Shown: in pieces, positions 14,273 to 22,433 of the stretch | Layout: each line of letters starts with the position of its first letter | How positions within the stretch are numbered: the first letter of the stretch is position 1 | Virus record (IMG/VR): IMGVR_UViG_3300046514_000372 | Coordinates: 1-54,776 of that record | Length of the DNA stretch: 54,776 nucleotides | Source of the DNA: a virus | Strand: one strand, 5' to 3' | Position numbers and translations under genes: made by a program | The notes under the pieces: generated by a model | The model's input: the letters and a program-made list of their open reading frames with translations, nothing else | Told to the model about the DNA's origin: nothing | Database searches by the model: none

Positions 14273-14400
14273 ACGCCTTAACCGACACTCTCCTGTGGAT
14301 GCTGTTCGCGGCTGCGTTCGGCAGCTTTCTCATTGCCCTGTTCGTAGTGGGCTCCGTTGCGCTGCTGGTGTCTCTCGCCCGGCTCGGACGCCGGCAGTGA
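14269..14400 (+). CDS. Membrane micro-protein, 43 aa
   Basis: GTG start, VNALTDTLLWMLFAAAF, then a long hydrophobic segment (about residues 8-36) and a basic end (ARLGRRQ). One or two membrane passes. GTGA overlaps at both ends. Confidence 0.5.
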   Translation: MNALTDTLLWMLFAAAFGSFLIALFVVGSVALLVSLARLGRRQ

Positions 14401-14819
14401 AGCGCATTCTCTCGACCGAGGAACAGCAGCGCCTCGACGCGCACGCAGCGGACACCCTGGCGAACCCGCTGAGCGACGCTGAGGTCCAGGCCTGGCTGGC
14501 CTCCCTCAACAGCCTGGACGCCGCTGCCGGCAAGCCCGAGCAGCTGCGCGTGTGCGAGGAGCTACTGCGGCACGCGCCCGAAGACGACATGCTGGACAGC
14601 GACCAGCGCATCATCAAGCTGGCGATTGAACAACTGGCCGAGGAGCTGAAACGTGAACCGAGAACTTCGACACGCGTGGCGCGACGCACTGGGCTTTACG
14701 TGCGCGGTGTCCCTGATGGCGTGTGCGGCGAGCGTGACGACGAAGACGCCGACGACGACCGCAGTCCAGAGGACCCCTTTCTCGGTTACGACGAGCCAGA
14801 CGAGGGGAGCGGTGCCTAG
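14397..14819 (+). CDS. Acidic helical hypothetical protein, 140 aa
   Basis: GTG start, VKRILSTEEQQRLDAH. The first 85 residues are regular acidic helices; the C-terminal 55 are low-complexity with an Asp/Glu run. Its last 167 nt overlap the N-terminus of the lipoprotein frame at 14653 (+1 frame). Either the overlap is genuine or this protein ends functionally before it. Unrecognised. Confidence 0.5.
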   Translation: MKRILSTEEQQRLDAHAADTLANPLSDAEVQAWLASLNSLDAAAGKPEQLRVCEELLRHAPEDDMLDSDQRIIKLAIEQLAEELKREPRTSTRVARRTGLYVRGVPDGVCGERDDEDADDDRSPEDPFLGYDEPDEGSGA

Positions 14820-15036
14820 TGTCATCACGGCGCGCGGGCACTACGACCCTGCGACCACACGCGGCGCAGTCTGCTTTCTGGTTAGCGGACCGGAGGACCA
14901 CCGCAGCTGCTGGATTGAGGATGGGCTGGGGCCCGCGCTCCGAGTGGAACCGTTCTATCTGGGCACGCCAGGTGTCTATACTTTCGAGCTTGTCGGGGAG
15001 CGCCAGCGGGCGCGAACCGAAGTCGTCATCTACTGA
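14653..15036 (+). CDS. Predicted lipoprotein, 127 aa
   Basis: GTG start, then a basic stretch, a hydrophobic core (ALGFTCAVSLMAC) and a lipobox LMAC with Cys at residue 24. The mature part is a small beta domain (GAVCFLVSGPEDH; GVYTFELVGERQR) with two further Cys. The signal peptide lies entirely within the upstream gene in another frame. A later GTG at 14812 would give a signal-less form. If exported it would sit in the outer or inner membrane of a Gram-negative host. Confidence 0.55.
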   Translation: MNRELRHAWRDALGFTCAVSLMACAASVTTKTPTTTAVQRTPFSVTTSQTRGAVPSVITARGHYDPATTRGAVCFLVSGPEDHRSCWIEDGLGPALRVEPFYLGTPGVYTFELVGERQRARTEVVIY

Positions 15037-15045
15037 GGAGCACAC

Positions 15046-15192
15046 ATGAAGCTGGGTAAACTGTTGGGAATGCTGGTCTTACGGGTAGTCGTGTTGGCCC
15101 TGGTGCTGGGCCTGGGCTTCGCGGCAACCACCGTGGCAGCGTCCCTTTTCGTGGACAGGACACTGTCCACCGGGAGTGACAGTGGACGATAA
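15046..15192 (+). CDS. Membrane micro-protein, 48 aa
   Basis: ATG after TGAGGAG. MKLGKLLGMLVLRVVV begins one long hydrophobic segment to about residue 34, then a polar tail. Could be a signal anchor. The next gene begins inside its end. Confidence 0.5.
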   Translation: MKLGKLLGMLVLRVVVLALVLGLGFAATTVAASLFVDRTLSTGSDSGR

Positions 15193-15706
15193 CCAAGGGT
15201 TGAAGGAGCTGGTGGAGGCGAGCACCGGCTCCGCTGAAGTGGTCGAGCCCAAGCGGGAAGACCCCGAGGCGCCGGCCAAGCGGCGTATCGCGGAGGCCAT
15301 GCAGTCCCGCCAGCTCAGCGAGGCGCGTCCTCCAATGGGGACGGGTGTCCGCTACCAGCCACGACGTCAGGGGACAGTCTACGAGGTCTACGACGACGGG
15401 AGCATCCGCAAGCTGTGGCAGCGCGCCCCTGGCGTCTCTGGCCGGCAGTTCCGCAAAGCCCGCAAGGAAGCCCAGCGCGCAGCCGCTGAGGCCAACCGCA
15501 AGGCACTGGCGCCTATTCTGGCCCTCCTGCCGCCCATCGCCGGCCACCGGCACGCGATTGGTAACAACCTGCAGCCGTCCTGCGGCTGCGCCTACACCCC
15601 CGAAGCGCTGGGGGAGCTGCGGCGTCTTGTCCAGGCCCAAGTGGGCACCCAAGCTGGCACGCCGCTTGCAGAAGAGTCTGTGAACCCGGAAACCTCAGAG
15701 GAGTAG
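15176..15706 (+). CDS. Hypothetical protein, 176 aa
   Basis: GTG 15176 (or GTG 15182, which has better GGGAG spacing). Acidic N-terminus, central Arg/Tyr-rich segment (RYQPRRQGTVYEVYDDGS), a basic helix (FRKARKEAQRAAAEANRK), and a Cys pair (CGCAY). Unrecognised. A consensus sigma-54-like site lies within its 3' end. Confidence 0.55.
   Translation: MTVDDNQGLKELVEASTGSAEVVEPKREDPEAPAKRRIAEAMQSRQLSEARPPMGTGVRYQPRRQGTVYEVYDDGSIRKLWQRAPGVSGRQFRKARKEAQRAAAEANRKALAPILALLPPIAGHRHAIGNNLQPSCGCAYTPEALGELRRLVQAQVGTQAGTPLAEESVNPETSEE
15655..15670 (+). promoter_or_regulatory. Sigma-54-like promoter (site 7), consensus match
   Basis: TGGCACG-CCGC-TTGCA. Predicted start near 15681, giving a 31-nt leader with GAGGAG before ATG 15712: the most conventional arrangement of the set. 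Confidence 0.6.
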
Positions 15707-15711
15707 AACGA

Positions 15712-16608
15712 ATGCCTTCAACTCGTGTTGCGAACGCTGTCGGTGGCGGCGGAATCCTCCGTCGCAAGGACGGGACGGTCCTCGACCTCCAGTTCACCAC
15801 CAAGAACCCGCTCTTCAAGGGTGAAGAGCGCGCCGCGAAAATCGACCCGAAGACGGGTAAGCCCGTCTCGAAGCCGCTTTACGCGGTGTTCACCATCCTG
15901 GAGGACGGCAAGCAGCCGACGCTCCAGCCGATGCGCGTGGCCTACGAAGGCGACTTCGAAGTCGTCTGCGACGGTCGCGGCCTCAAGGGCACCAAGCAGT
16001 TCAACAAGAACTCGCAGTTCATGGTGTTCTACGCTTCGCTCGTGTCGCCCATCGACGGCGGCGCCGGCTTCAACGAGAACCTGTTGCCGGAAGACCCGGA
16101 ACAGCTCGTGGCCGACTACTCGAACCTGCGCGGCGCGCGTGTGCAGTTCGACTGGGTGAAGGACACCAGCAAGTGGGCGCTCGAAAACCCGCGCGTCCAG
16201 AAAGACAAGGAAGGCAAGGAAGTCGTGAAGGACGGGAAGAAAGTCACCCATCCCCGCGAAAACCTGGTCGTCGCTGTCTACTACGGCCAGCAGGACCTCT
16301 CGAAGGTCAGCGTGCCGGCGGTTGCTGGTGCGGCGACTGCGAAGACGGCGGCTGCGGCGGCGCCTGTCGCCATCGACGCTGCGGTCATCACGGCCACTGC
16401 GGAGGACAACGTCGTGTCGGTGCTGTCCGAAGCAAAGGACAAGACGCTGACCATCAAGCGCTTGAACGTCAAGCTCTTGTCGGCCCTGGCGGACGTGTCC
16501 GACGAGCTGCGCGAAGCCGTGCGGCTCTACTGCATGAGCGGGGAGAACCTCGCTGCCATCCCTGGCGTGTCCTTCGACAAGGCCACGCAGATGGTCAAGC
16601 TCGCCTAA
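15712..16608 (+). CDS. Hypothetical DNA-metabolism protein, 298 aa
   Basis: Starts MPSTRVANAV, the N-terminus shared with TerS and the helicase. Residues about 20-200 look like a beta-rich domain (LDLQFTTKNPLF; NSQFMVFYASL); a Lys-rich loop follows, then an Ala-rich linker and a C-terminal helical domain (LTIKRLNVKLLSALADVSDELREAV, quoted in part) resembling a winged helix. This arrangement recalls uncharacterised phage proteins encoded near Sak4-type recombinases, and a single-strand DNA binding role is possible. It has its own promoter-like site and a terminator hairpin, so it appears to be a separate unit. Confidence 0.65.
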   Translation: MPSTRVANAVGGGGILRRKDGTVLDLQFTTKNPLFKGEERAAKIDPKTGKPVSKPLYAVFTILEDGKQPTLQPMRVAYEGDFEVVCDGRGLKGTKQFNKNSQFMVFYASLVSPIDGGAGFNENLLPEDPEQLVADYSNLRGARVQFDWVKDTSKWALENPRVQKDKEGKEVVKDGKKVTHPRENLVVAVYYGQQDLSKVSVPAVAGAATAKTAAAAAPVAIDAAVITATAEDNVVSVLSEAKDKTLTIKRLNVKLLSALADVSDELREAVRLYCMSGENLAAIPGVSFDKATQMVKLA

Positions 16609-16618
16609 CTACCGGGTC

Positions 16619-16658
16619 AGCCCCTGGTGTGAGCGGGCGGACCGCTCTGCCAGGGGCT
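16619..16658 (+). terminator. Two-part hairpin terminator
   Basis: AGCCCCTGG (16619-16627) pairs with CCAGGGGCT (16650-16658); inside, GAGCGG (16631-16636) pairs with CCGCTC (16642-16647). TCGTTT follows. Strong stem between two genes; probable terminator. Confidence 0.7.
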
Positions 16659-16756
16659 TCGTTTATGCGGGGTCAGTTGTTCGGCTCGACGCTGTGGTAG
16701 CGCTGCAGAGCGCGCAGCCGGCTCGGAGAGTTCCCGAGGACCCTGCTCCATTTCGT

Positions 16757-16772
16757 TGGCACGCAGCGTGCA
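16757..16772 (+). promoter_or_regulatory. Sigma-54-like promoter (site 8)
   Basis: TGGCACG-CAGC-GTGCA in the gap after the terminator. Predicted start near 16783, 2 nt before the helicase ATG. No sigma-70-like alternative is obvious in this gap. Confidence 0.55.
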
Positions 16773-16784
16773 GACTACTAGGAC

Positions 16785-18302
16785 ATGCCATCAACCAGAC
16801 TGAACGCCGCCGTCGATAACACCCCGGTTGCCCCGAGCTTCGCGCCGAGCGAGGACCAGCAGAACATCTTCAACTGGTTCCGCGACGGCAAGCCGGGCGA
16901 CAACCTTGTCGTGCAGGCGCTGGCCGGCACTGGCAAGACCACAACCATCCTGAAGGCGATTGAGTTCGCCCCGGAGAAGGACATCCTCCTGGCGGCGTTC
17001 AACAAGCGCATCCAAACCGAGCTGAGCGACCGGCTGACGAACCCGAACGCGCAAGCCCTCACGCTGCACGCGCTCGGCTACCGCATGCTGCGCAACGCTA
17101 TCGGCTTCATCCCGACCAACAAGCGCTACGAGCGCGAGGAAGCCATCGGGCTGAAGTTCGCCGGCTCGCTCGGCTACGGCGCGTCACGCCTCATCGGCAA
17201 GATTGCCACCAAGGCGCGCGAAATCACCCCGTTCGACCACAGCATGGACACGCTGCTGGAGCTGGCCGAGGAGTTCGACCTCATCCCGACGCCGCGCGAC
17301 AGCTACACCCTGGCGCAGATTGTCAGCGCTGTGCAGCGTGCCCTCGACTGGGCGAAGAACCCCGAGTCGGCGCGGGCGACCGGCATCGACTTCGCGGATA
17401 TGATTTACCTGCCGCTCGTGAACGACATGGTGCAGGGCGTGTTCGACCTCGTGGTGGTGGACGAATACCAGGACATGCACAACTCGCAGCTCACGCTGGC
17501 ACTGCGCAGCTGCAAGCCCGGCGGGCGTATCGCGCTCGTGGGCGACACACACCAGGCCATCTACAGCTTCCGGGGCGTGAGCGCCGAGTCGCTGGCTATC
17601 ATGAAGGACTCGCTCTCGCCGCTGGAGCTGCCCCTTGCGAAAACCTACCGCTGCCCCAAGTCGGTCGTCGCTCTCGCTCGCCAGTTCGTCCCGCACTATC
17701 AGGTTGATGAAAGCGCGCCTGATGGTGTGGTCGATAGCGTCGAGACCCTTAACGATGTGGTATCCCGCGCCCAGGCCGGCGACTTCGTCCTCTCGCGCAA
17801 GAACGCGCCCCTCGCGAAAGCCGCGATGCGCTTCCTCGTGAACGACAAGCCGGCGCGCATCGTGGGCCGCGATATCGGCGCGACGCTGCGCAACTTGGTC
17901 AAAGTGCTGAGCGTGGGCGACGCTGCGCACAGCATCCCCGCGTTCCTCCGCAAGCTGCAGGCATACGAGGCGCAGCAAGTCGCGCGGCTCACCGCTGAGA
18001 AGCATTTCCACCGCATTGATGAGCTGGCCGACAAGTGCGACACGCTGCGCATCTTCGCGGAGAGCGCCAAAGGCGTGCCCGGCCTCATCGAGAAAATCGA
18101 CATGATGTTCGTGGACAACCCCGGCGCCTATGTCATCTGCAGCACGGTCCACAAGGCAAAGGGGCTCGAAGCGCAGAATGTCTTCCTGCTGAACACCACG
18201 TTCTTCATGCCGAAGGGCGAACCGCAGGAAGAGGCGAACATCTACTACGTGGCGGTTACCCGTGCGAAGGCGCATCTGACGATGTGCATGGAGAAGTTCT
18301 GA
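16785..18302 (+). CDS. UvrD/Rep-like SF1 DNA helicase, 505 aa
   Basis: ATP-dependent DNA helicase or translocase for phage replication or repair. Motif I AGTGKTT (47-53); motif II DEYQD (about 226-230); motif III GDTHQAIYSFRG; motif IV region KTYRCPKSV; motif V TVHKAKGLE (about 453-461); motif VI AVTRAKAHL. All SF1A motifs are present in order. At 505 aa it is shorter than cellular UvrD (about 720), so the accessory 1B/2B domains are reduced. The N-terminus MPSTRLNAAV matches two other phage proteins. It starts after a terminator and a sigma-54-like site. Confidence 0.92.
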   Translation: MPSTRLNAAVDNTPVAPSFAPSEDQQNIFNWFRDGKPGDNLVVQALAGTGKTTTILKAIEFAPEKDILLAAFNKRIQTELSDRLTNPNAQALTLHALGYRMLRNAIGFIPTNKRYEREEAIGLKFAGSLGYGASRLIGKIATKAREITPFDHSMDTLLELAEEFDLIPTPRDSYTLAQIVSAVQRALDWAKNPESARATGIDFADMIYLPLVNDMVQGVFDLVVVDEYQDMHNSQLTLALRSCKPGGRIALVGDTHQAIYSFRGVSAESLAIMKDSLSPLELPLAKTYRCPKSVVALARQFVPHYQVDESAPDGVVDSVETLNDVVSRAQAGDFVLSRKNAPLAKAAMRFLVNDKPARIVGRDIGATLRNLVKVLSVGDAAHSIPAFLRKLQAYEAQQVARLTAEKHFHRIDELADKCDTLRIFAESAKGVPGLIEKIDMMFVDNPGAYVICSTVHKAKGLEAQNVFLLNTTFFMPKGEPQEEANIYYVAVTRAKAHLTMCMEKF

Positions 18303-19690
18303 TGAGACTGAAGCAGTTGTTCGGAGGACTCGTATGCTCTTTGATGCTGACTGCGTGCGGCGTATCGCTGCCGCCAGCGCGTCCGCCTATCGTGACGCCG
18401 CCGCCGGTCGTCACTCCGCCGCCTACCGCCCCTACTTCGGTTGCCCTCGATTTGGTAGCCTGCAAGACGGTGCCGGCGGACAACTATTGCGACGGGATGC
18501 CCGGTGCGACCTTTGCCATCGAGACAGCACCGAACGTCTGGATGACGGTCAAGGGCGATGACAACGGCTACGTCTTCGTCCCGAACGCACCGAACGTCCC
18601 CGATTCGCGAATCACGATTGCCGCGCCCGGCTACATCACGCTAGGCCCGCAGCATATCAGCATCAACCACACGCCGCCCCAGGCGGACGACCTCGTGGCG
18701 GTGAACGCCGCCGGCAAGCACAACATGTGGTTGCTGACGCCGCTGGAGCCGCCGTTCCCGGCGCCCAAGTCGCGCGCCGACACCCTGAACCTGCACATCA
18801 CCGGGCAAGGCATGATGGTGAACACGCAGCAGTTCGGCACGCTGCCGTGGTGGGAAGCTGCGCTCACCTACTTGGGCCCGAGCGACCGAGCCGAAGTCTA
18901 CCGCATGAAGCACGCCTCGCAGGCGTGGCCCGGCGGCGACACGCACGCCATCATCGCGGTGCCCAGTGGCCGTGCGCTCTACGACGAACCGAACCAGCCC
19001 TACAGCGCGGACCGCTTCCCACCGCTCGACTGGACGAACGGCGCGACGTCGATGGTGCCCGAGTTCAACGAGCTGGTCATCGAGCTGATTACCAACGGCT
19101 TCACGCCGATGATTTTCCTCGATGAGACGATGGCGACGTCGAACGCGACGCTGCCGGTTGTCATCAACGCGCTGCAACACTCTCGGAAGGGTGACCTCAC
19201 GCCGTATGTCGTCATCGGCCCAGGCTGGGACGGTGTCTTCTACGGCTGGGAGCCCTCCCACGAAGTTATCCCTGCGTGGGCTGCGAAGGGCCGCTCGCTC
19301 TGCGCCAACTGCTATTTCTTCATTGAGCATAACGTCGGACATATCCCGGTGGGCGAGGGCCCGAGCGACTGGACGCCAGTCGGGCTCATGCGCGACTTCG
19401 ACATGCTGCTCTCGGAGTTCTTCGACGGGCAGTTCGATGACACCGTCTACCAGATTGCCGGGCGCACCATCCGTCCCTACTTCCGGCCGGCGGACCAAGT
19501 GGGCGACCCGAACCCGCCGATGTATATGACGGGCTCGAAGCTCCACCCCAACGAGGTGCAGCCGGCGTGCGCGTTCGAGTTCGCGATGTATGGGTTTGTC
19601 CACGGGAACGGACAGGGAACGTCCAATCCCGAGAACATTGTCCTCTGGAGGAACCGCCTGAAGGCCCTGGGGTATACCTGTGGCGGGTAG
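18302..19690 (+). CDS. Large predicted lipoprotein, 462 aa
   Basis: The signal MRLKQLFGGLVCSLMLTAC ends in a lipobox (LTAC, Cys at 19), followed by a Pro/Val-rich linker, a small beta domain (about 50-140) and a 300-residue alpha/beta domain. Segments such as GFTPMIFLDE, YVVIGPGWDGVFYGW, CYFFIEHNVGHIP and CAFEFAMYGF suggest a TIM-barrel, glycosidase-like fold, but I cannot name a family. ATG overlaps the helicase stop (TGATG). It is probably exported to the cell envelope during infection; superinfection exclusion or surface-glycan action are possibilities. Confidence 0.6.
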   Translation: MRLKQLFGGLVCSLMLTACGVSLPPARPPIVTPPPVVTPPPTAPTSVALDLVACKTVPADNYCDGMPGATFAIETAPNVWMTVKGDDNGYVFVPNAPNVPDSRITIAAPGYITLGPQHISINHTPPQADDLVAVNAAGKHNMWLLTPLEPPFPAPKSRADTLNLHITGQGMMVNTQQFGTLPWWEAALTYLGPSDRAEVYRMKHASQAWPGGDTHAIIAVPSGRALYDEPNQPYSADRFPPLDWTNGATSMVPEFNELVIELITNGFTPMIFLDETMATSNATLPVVINALQHSRKGDLTPYVVIGPGWDGVFYGWEPSHEVIPAWAAKGRSLCANCYFFIEHNVGHIPVGEGPSDWTPVGLMRDFDMLLSEFFDGQFDDTVYQIAGRTIRPYFRPADQVGDPNPPMYMTGSKLHPNEVQPACAFEFAMYGFVHGNGQGTSNPENIVLWRNRLKALGYTCGG

Positions 19691-19856
19691 GGCGAAGCGA
19701 CCCGGCCGGCGTCGTCCACTTGGGGGCGGCGTCTACCACTGTGCGCACTGCCACCGAGACTTCTGGCATGACTCCCGCAAGTGGTGGATTACGAGCTGGT
19801 GCTCGGATACGGCACAATACGTGCATCTCACTAGACTGAAGGAACCGAAACAATGA
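19680..19856 (+). CDS. Small Cys/His/Trp-rich protein, 58 aa
   Basis: GTG start within the end of the previous gene. An Arg-rich N-terminus is followed by VYHCAHCHRDFWHDSRKWW, a CxxCH zinc-finger-like segment, and one more Cys. Its TGA overlaps the next ATG (ATGA), giving exact coupling between two lipoprotein genes. Confidence 0.5.
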   Translation: MAGRAKRPGRRRPLGGGVYHCAHCHRDFWHDSRKWWITSWCSDTAQYVHLTRLKEPKQ

Positions 19857-20683
19857 AAACACTGTGTGTGCTTCTCGCGTCGGCGCTTCTCCTGGTCGGT
19901 TGTTCTACGCAGCATACGGTCGGCGCCGGCAACCCCAGCTTGGGTGTGGTCAGCATCACCGGACCGAGTGACACCGTTGTCCCCACTTCTGGACGGTTGT
20001 CGGTCAGCGACGCCGCGACCCTGATGGGCGCGCCGTTCGTGGGCCCGACGTCGCCAGTCCTGGTGATGCCGTCCAACGCCAACGGCGTCGTGACGGTGAG
20101 CTTCACCTCGAACAGCTCGACGGGCGTGCAGGCGCAGCTGGGCCTGACGGTGGGCGCGTATGCGTTCAACTTCACGACCTCGAACATCAGCGGCGCGCTC
20201 GGCGCCGGCAACACGGTGACCATCATCTACGACGGGCTGCACTTCGGTGAGAATGGCAGCTGCACCACGTGGGTGGCGTCGAATGTGGTGTTCACCCAGG
20301 GGCCTGTGGGTGGCTACGACACGCTCGCCGGCAGCTACGAGGCGACGTGCCATAACTCGCAGAACGCCAAGGACGGCGACCGTGGGACCTTCCTGCTGAA
20401 GCGCCCCGGCACGCTCGCGCCGCCGCCGCCGCCTCCTCCGCCACCACCGGTTGTGAAGCTGGATTGGTGCCACTACGACGAAGGCAAGAACACCGAGAAC
20501 CAGCTGAACATCACCCAGGAAGCCATCACGAACGGCCACGGTGGGCACGCCCACGACTACGCCGGCTTGTGCGACGGCCGCTCCATCACCCACGTTGACC
20601 CTCCGCCGAACAACGGCGGCGGCAACGGTGGGAACGGTGGTGGTAACGGTGGCGGCAACGGCAACGGTCACGGTAACAACTAA
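19853..20683 (+). CDS. Predicted lipoprotein with polyproline and Gly/Asn tail, 276 aa
   Basis: The signal MKTLCVLLASALLLVGC carries lipobox LVGC (Cys 17). The middle is a Thr/Ser/Gly-rich beta domain. A run of ten prolines (about residue 190) precedes a small His/Asp-rich module (NITQEAITNGHGGHAHDY), and the last 25 residues are Gly/Asn repeats. Looks like a surface-exposed envelope protein. Last gene before a terminator. Function unknown; with its neighbour it may form an envelope-modifying or exclusion pair. Confidence 0.65.
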   Translation: MKTLCVLLASALLLVGCSTQHTVGAGNPSLGVVSITGPSDTVVPTSGRLSVSDAATLMGAPFVGPTSPVLVMPSNANGVVTVSFTSNSSTGVQAQLGLTVGAYAFNFTTSNISGALGAGNTVTIIYDGLHFGENGSCTTWVASNVVFTQGPVGGYDTLAGSYEATCHNSQNAKDGDRGTFLLKRPGTLAPPPPPPPPPPVVKLDWCHYDEGKNTENQLNITQEAITNGHGGHAHDYAGLCDGRSITHVDPPPNNGGGNGGNGGGNGGGNGNGHGNN

Positions 20684-20690
20684 CTAGGGA

Positions 20691-20714
20691 GGGTGGGCCC
20701 TTCGGGGCCCGCCC
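20691..20714 (+). terminator. Hairpin terminator with UUCG tetraloop
   Basis: GGGTGGGCCC (20691-20700) pairs with GGGCCCGCCC (20705-20714, one G-U) around TTCG. It lies 7 bases after the lipoprotein stop. Very stable; likely ends the 16.8-20.7 kb unit. Confidence 0.75.
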
Positions 20715-20721
20715 ACTGCTT

Positions 20722-21018
20722 ATGAACATCAACGTCACACGCGAACACAGCGACCGACTGTATCGAACCACGTGGCGCTTTCTCGTGGACACCCGAACGC
20801 AGCGGTTTATCCTCATCCTGACGGGGCGCACTATCGAGACCCGTGCCACGCTGCGCCACAAGTATCGAGAGCACGAAGGCGCTAGCTGGTCCGCCTACTC
20901 GTATCGGAAGTCCTACGAGAAAGCCGCGACTCCCGCGTATGTGCCGGCGGACGTGCTCGCGGACGCCTACCAGGAGTCGATGGTGGGGAGCACTGTGCAG
21001 ATTGGGTTCGGCCGATGA
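20722..21018 (+). CDS. Hypothetical protein, 98 aa
   Basis: Starts MNINVTREHSDRLYRTTW directly after the terminator, without a visible Shine-Dalgarno. N-terminal beta hairpins (WRFLVDTRTQRFILILTGR), then Tyr/Ser/Arg-rich helices. Overlaps the next gene by ATGA. How it is transcribed past the terminator is unclear. Unrecognised. Confidence 0.55.
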   Translation: MNINVTREHSDRLYRTTWRFLVDTRTQRFILILTGRTIETRATLRHKYREHEGASWSAYSYRKSYEKAATPAYVPADVLADAYQESMVGSTVQIGFGR

Positions 21019-21281
21019 AACTACGACATGGAATGGCGCGCAGTGTTCTCCTCTACGTGATGGCGCACCCTGGTTGCATTAGTGTGGACATCGCCAACGC
21101 GATTCCTGTCGAGTCAGTAACGTATGGCCGGCAGCGCGCGGCATCCCAGGCGATAGCACGTCTGCGGTTTCTACGTCTCCTCAAGGACTGCCCGCGCTGC
21201 CCACACTGCCGCCGGGCGCTTTCTCGCAACGAGCGAAACGTTAAACTCTACGCTACCGACAACGCAGCTGCGGCACTATGA
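21015..21281 (+). CDS. Winged-helix-like protein with zinc knuckle, 88 aa
   Basis: VLLYVMAHPGCISVDIANAI then QAIARLRFLRLLKDC looks like a winged helix-turn-helix; CPRCPHCRRAL adds a CxxCxxC metal site. Probably a small DNA-binding protein. ATGA-coupled both ways. Confidence 0.55.
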   Translation: MKLRHGMARSVLLYVMAHPGCISVDIANAIPVESVTYGRQRAASQAIARLRFLRLLKDCPRCPHCRRALSRNERNVKLYATDNAAAAL

Positions 21282-21934
21282 TACACCGCCCCTGGCCTTA
21301 CACACGCCGGCTCATCGACCGCATGGCCGACAGCTCGCTGCTGGACGCCGGCTTCGAGCTGAGCAAGCGCCCGCCGCGCTCCCCTGGCCTGCACTGCTCG
21401 ACGCTGCTGCACCAGCTGCACCCGCGCAAGAAGCAGAGCGGTGAGGGCATCAGCGAGGACGAGCTGCGGCTCTACGGGCTCATGGGGCTGGCGTTCGAGG
21501 ACCGGGCTGAGCTGGCGCTGCTGTCGCTCTCGCAGGACGCCGACTGGCCCTGGCACTGCTTCCGCACCCCTGAGGTTGAGCAGGACGGTATTGCCTGCTC
21601 CCCGGACATTCTGTTGGTTCCGAAAGACTTGGGCGAGACGAAGGAACTGAGCATCAAGGTAGGCTGGGACAGCTGCAAACGTCTGCCGCGCACCGAGGAG
21701 GGCGAGGACGGCTTCCCCGGCGCCCCGACCAAGTGGCCGTATCGCATCGACCAGTGTCTGGCTTACTGCACGCCGCTCGACACGCTCAGCGCCGTGCTCG
21801 TGTGCTTCTTCGTCAACGGCGACTACGACGGCAACCGTGTGCCCCAGGTGCATGGGTGGGAGTTCGAGTTCAGCGAGCAGGAGCGCAGCGAAACATGGCA
21901 GGCGCTGCTGGGGCTCGCGGAGGACCAGAGATGA
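21278..21934 (+). CDS. PD-(D/E)XK nuclease-like protein, 218 aa
   Basis: Residues about 70-135 match the phage exonuclease version of this fold: GLAFEDRAELAL gives the early acidic residue, GIACSPDILLV the core Asp, and ELSIKVGW the Glu/Lys strand in somewhat altered form. A later helix (KWPYRIDQCLAYC) supplies the Gln seen in many members. Likely a recombination or DNA-degradation nuclease, in keeping with the nearby Sak4-like and ERCC4-type genes. The catalytic strand is imperfect, so activity is uncertain. Confidence 0.6.
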   Translation: MIHRPWPYTRRLIDRMADSSLLDAGFELSKRPPRSPGLHCSTLLHQLHPRKKQSGEGISEDELRLYGLMGLAFEDRAELALLSLSQDADWPWHCFRTPEVEQDGIACSPDILLVPKDLGETKELSIKVGWDSCKRLPRTEEGEDGFPGAPTKWPYRIDQCLAYCTPLDTLSAVLVCFFVNGDYDGNRVPQVHGWEFEFSEQERSETWQALLGLAEDQR

Positions 21935-22080
21935 CCAAGAGTGAGCTACTGTGGAAAATCGCAAGGAAGTGGGCGCGCAAGGAACCGGGCAAGCCGGTGC
22001 TGGTGGTCTCAAAGGCCGGCGCCTTCGAGCTGACGTTCAAGCCCGTCTCCGTAGAGCTGCTGCCGGTGCGCCGCAAATGA
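21931..22080 (+). CDS. Small hypothetical protein, 49 aa
   Basis: Starts MTKSELLWKIARKWARK, a basic amphipathic helix, then two beta-like segments (KPVLVVSKAGAFELTFK). ATGA overlaps at both ends. Unrecognised. Confidence 0.5.
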   Translation: MTKSELLWKIARKWARKEPGKPVLVVSKAGAFELTFKPVSVELLPVRRK

Positions 22081-22433
22081 CAGCCGGCGCCCGCACCCGA
22101 CAACTCCGAGAACTACCGAAATGGGAACTGTTTGGTGACTCCTGCACGATATGGTCCCATCCCGACCCACCTGTGAAGCGCGAGAACTATTGGCACGCAG
22201 AAGACCGGGGCAAACGGAGCGATGAACGATGGGTCAAGTGGTCTGATATTCAGGCCGTGCTGGACACCGAGGGGGACCAGCCGACGCTCCAGCCGCAGGC
22301 CGGCGTGACTCGACTTGAGGTCATCGGGCCGAAGGGTCGTATCTTTACCCAGTGGGACTGTGCGGTCGAGCTGTCGTATCAAGATGCAGGCAGAACGTTG
22401 AAAGTATTCGTGGATTGGCCGGCGAAGCAATGA
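22077..22433 (+). CDS. Hypothetical protein, 118 aa
   Basis: Starts MTAGARTRQLRELPKWELFG. Trp/Asp-rich with beta-like segments (RLEVIGPKGRIFTQW; RTLKVFVDW). ATGA-coupled. Unrecognised. Confidence 0.55.
   Translation: MTAGARTRQLRELPKWELFGDSCTIWSHPDPPVKRENYWHAEDRGKRSDERWVKWSDIQAVLDTEGDQPTLQPQAGVTRLEVIGPKGRIFTQWDCAVELSYQDAGRTLKVFVDWPAKQ

Noticed and set aside
17184-18275. Long minus-strand frame opposite the helicase
   Set aside because: Antisense shadow of a gene with complete SF1 motifs.
21548-21563. TGGCACT-GCTT-CCGCA, GG-N10-GC
   Set aside because: The -12 element is poor (CCGCA) and it lies deep in the nuclease gene with no gene start nearby.
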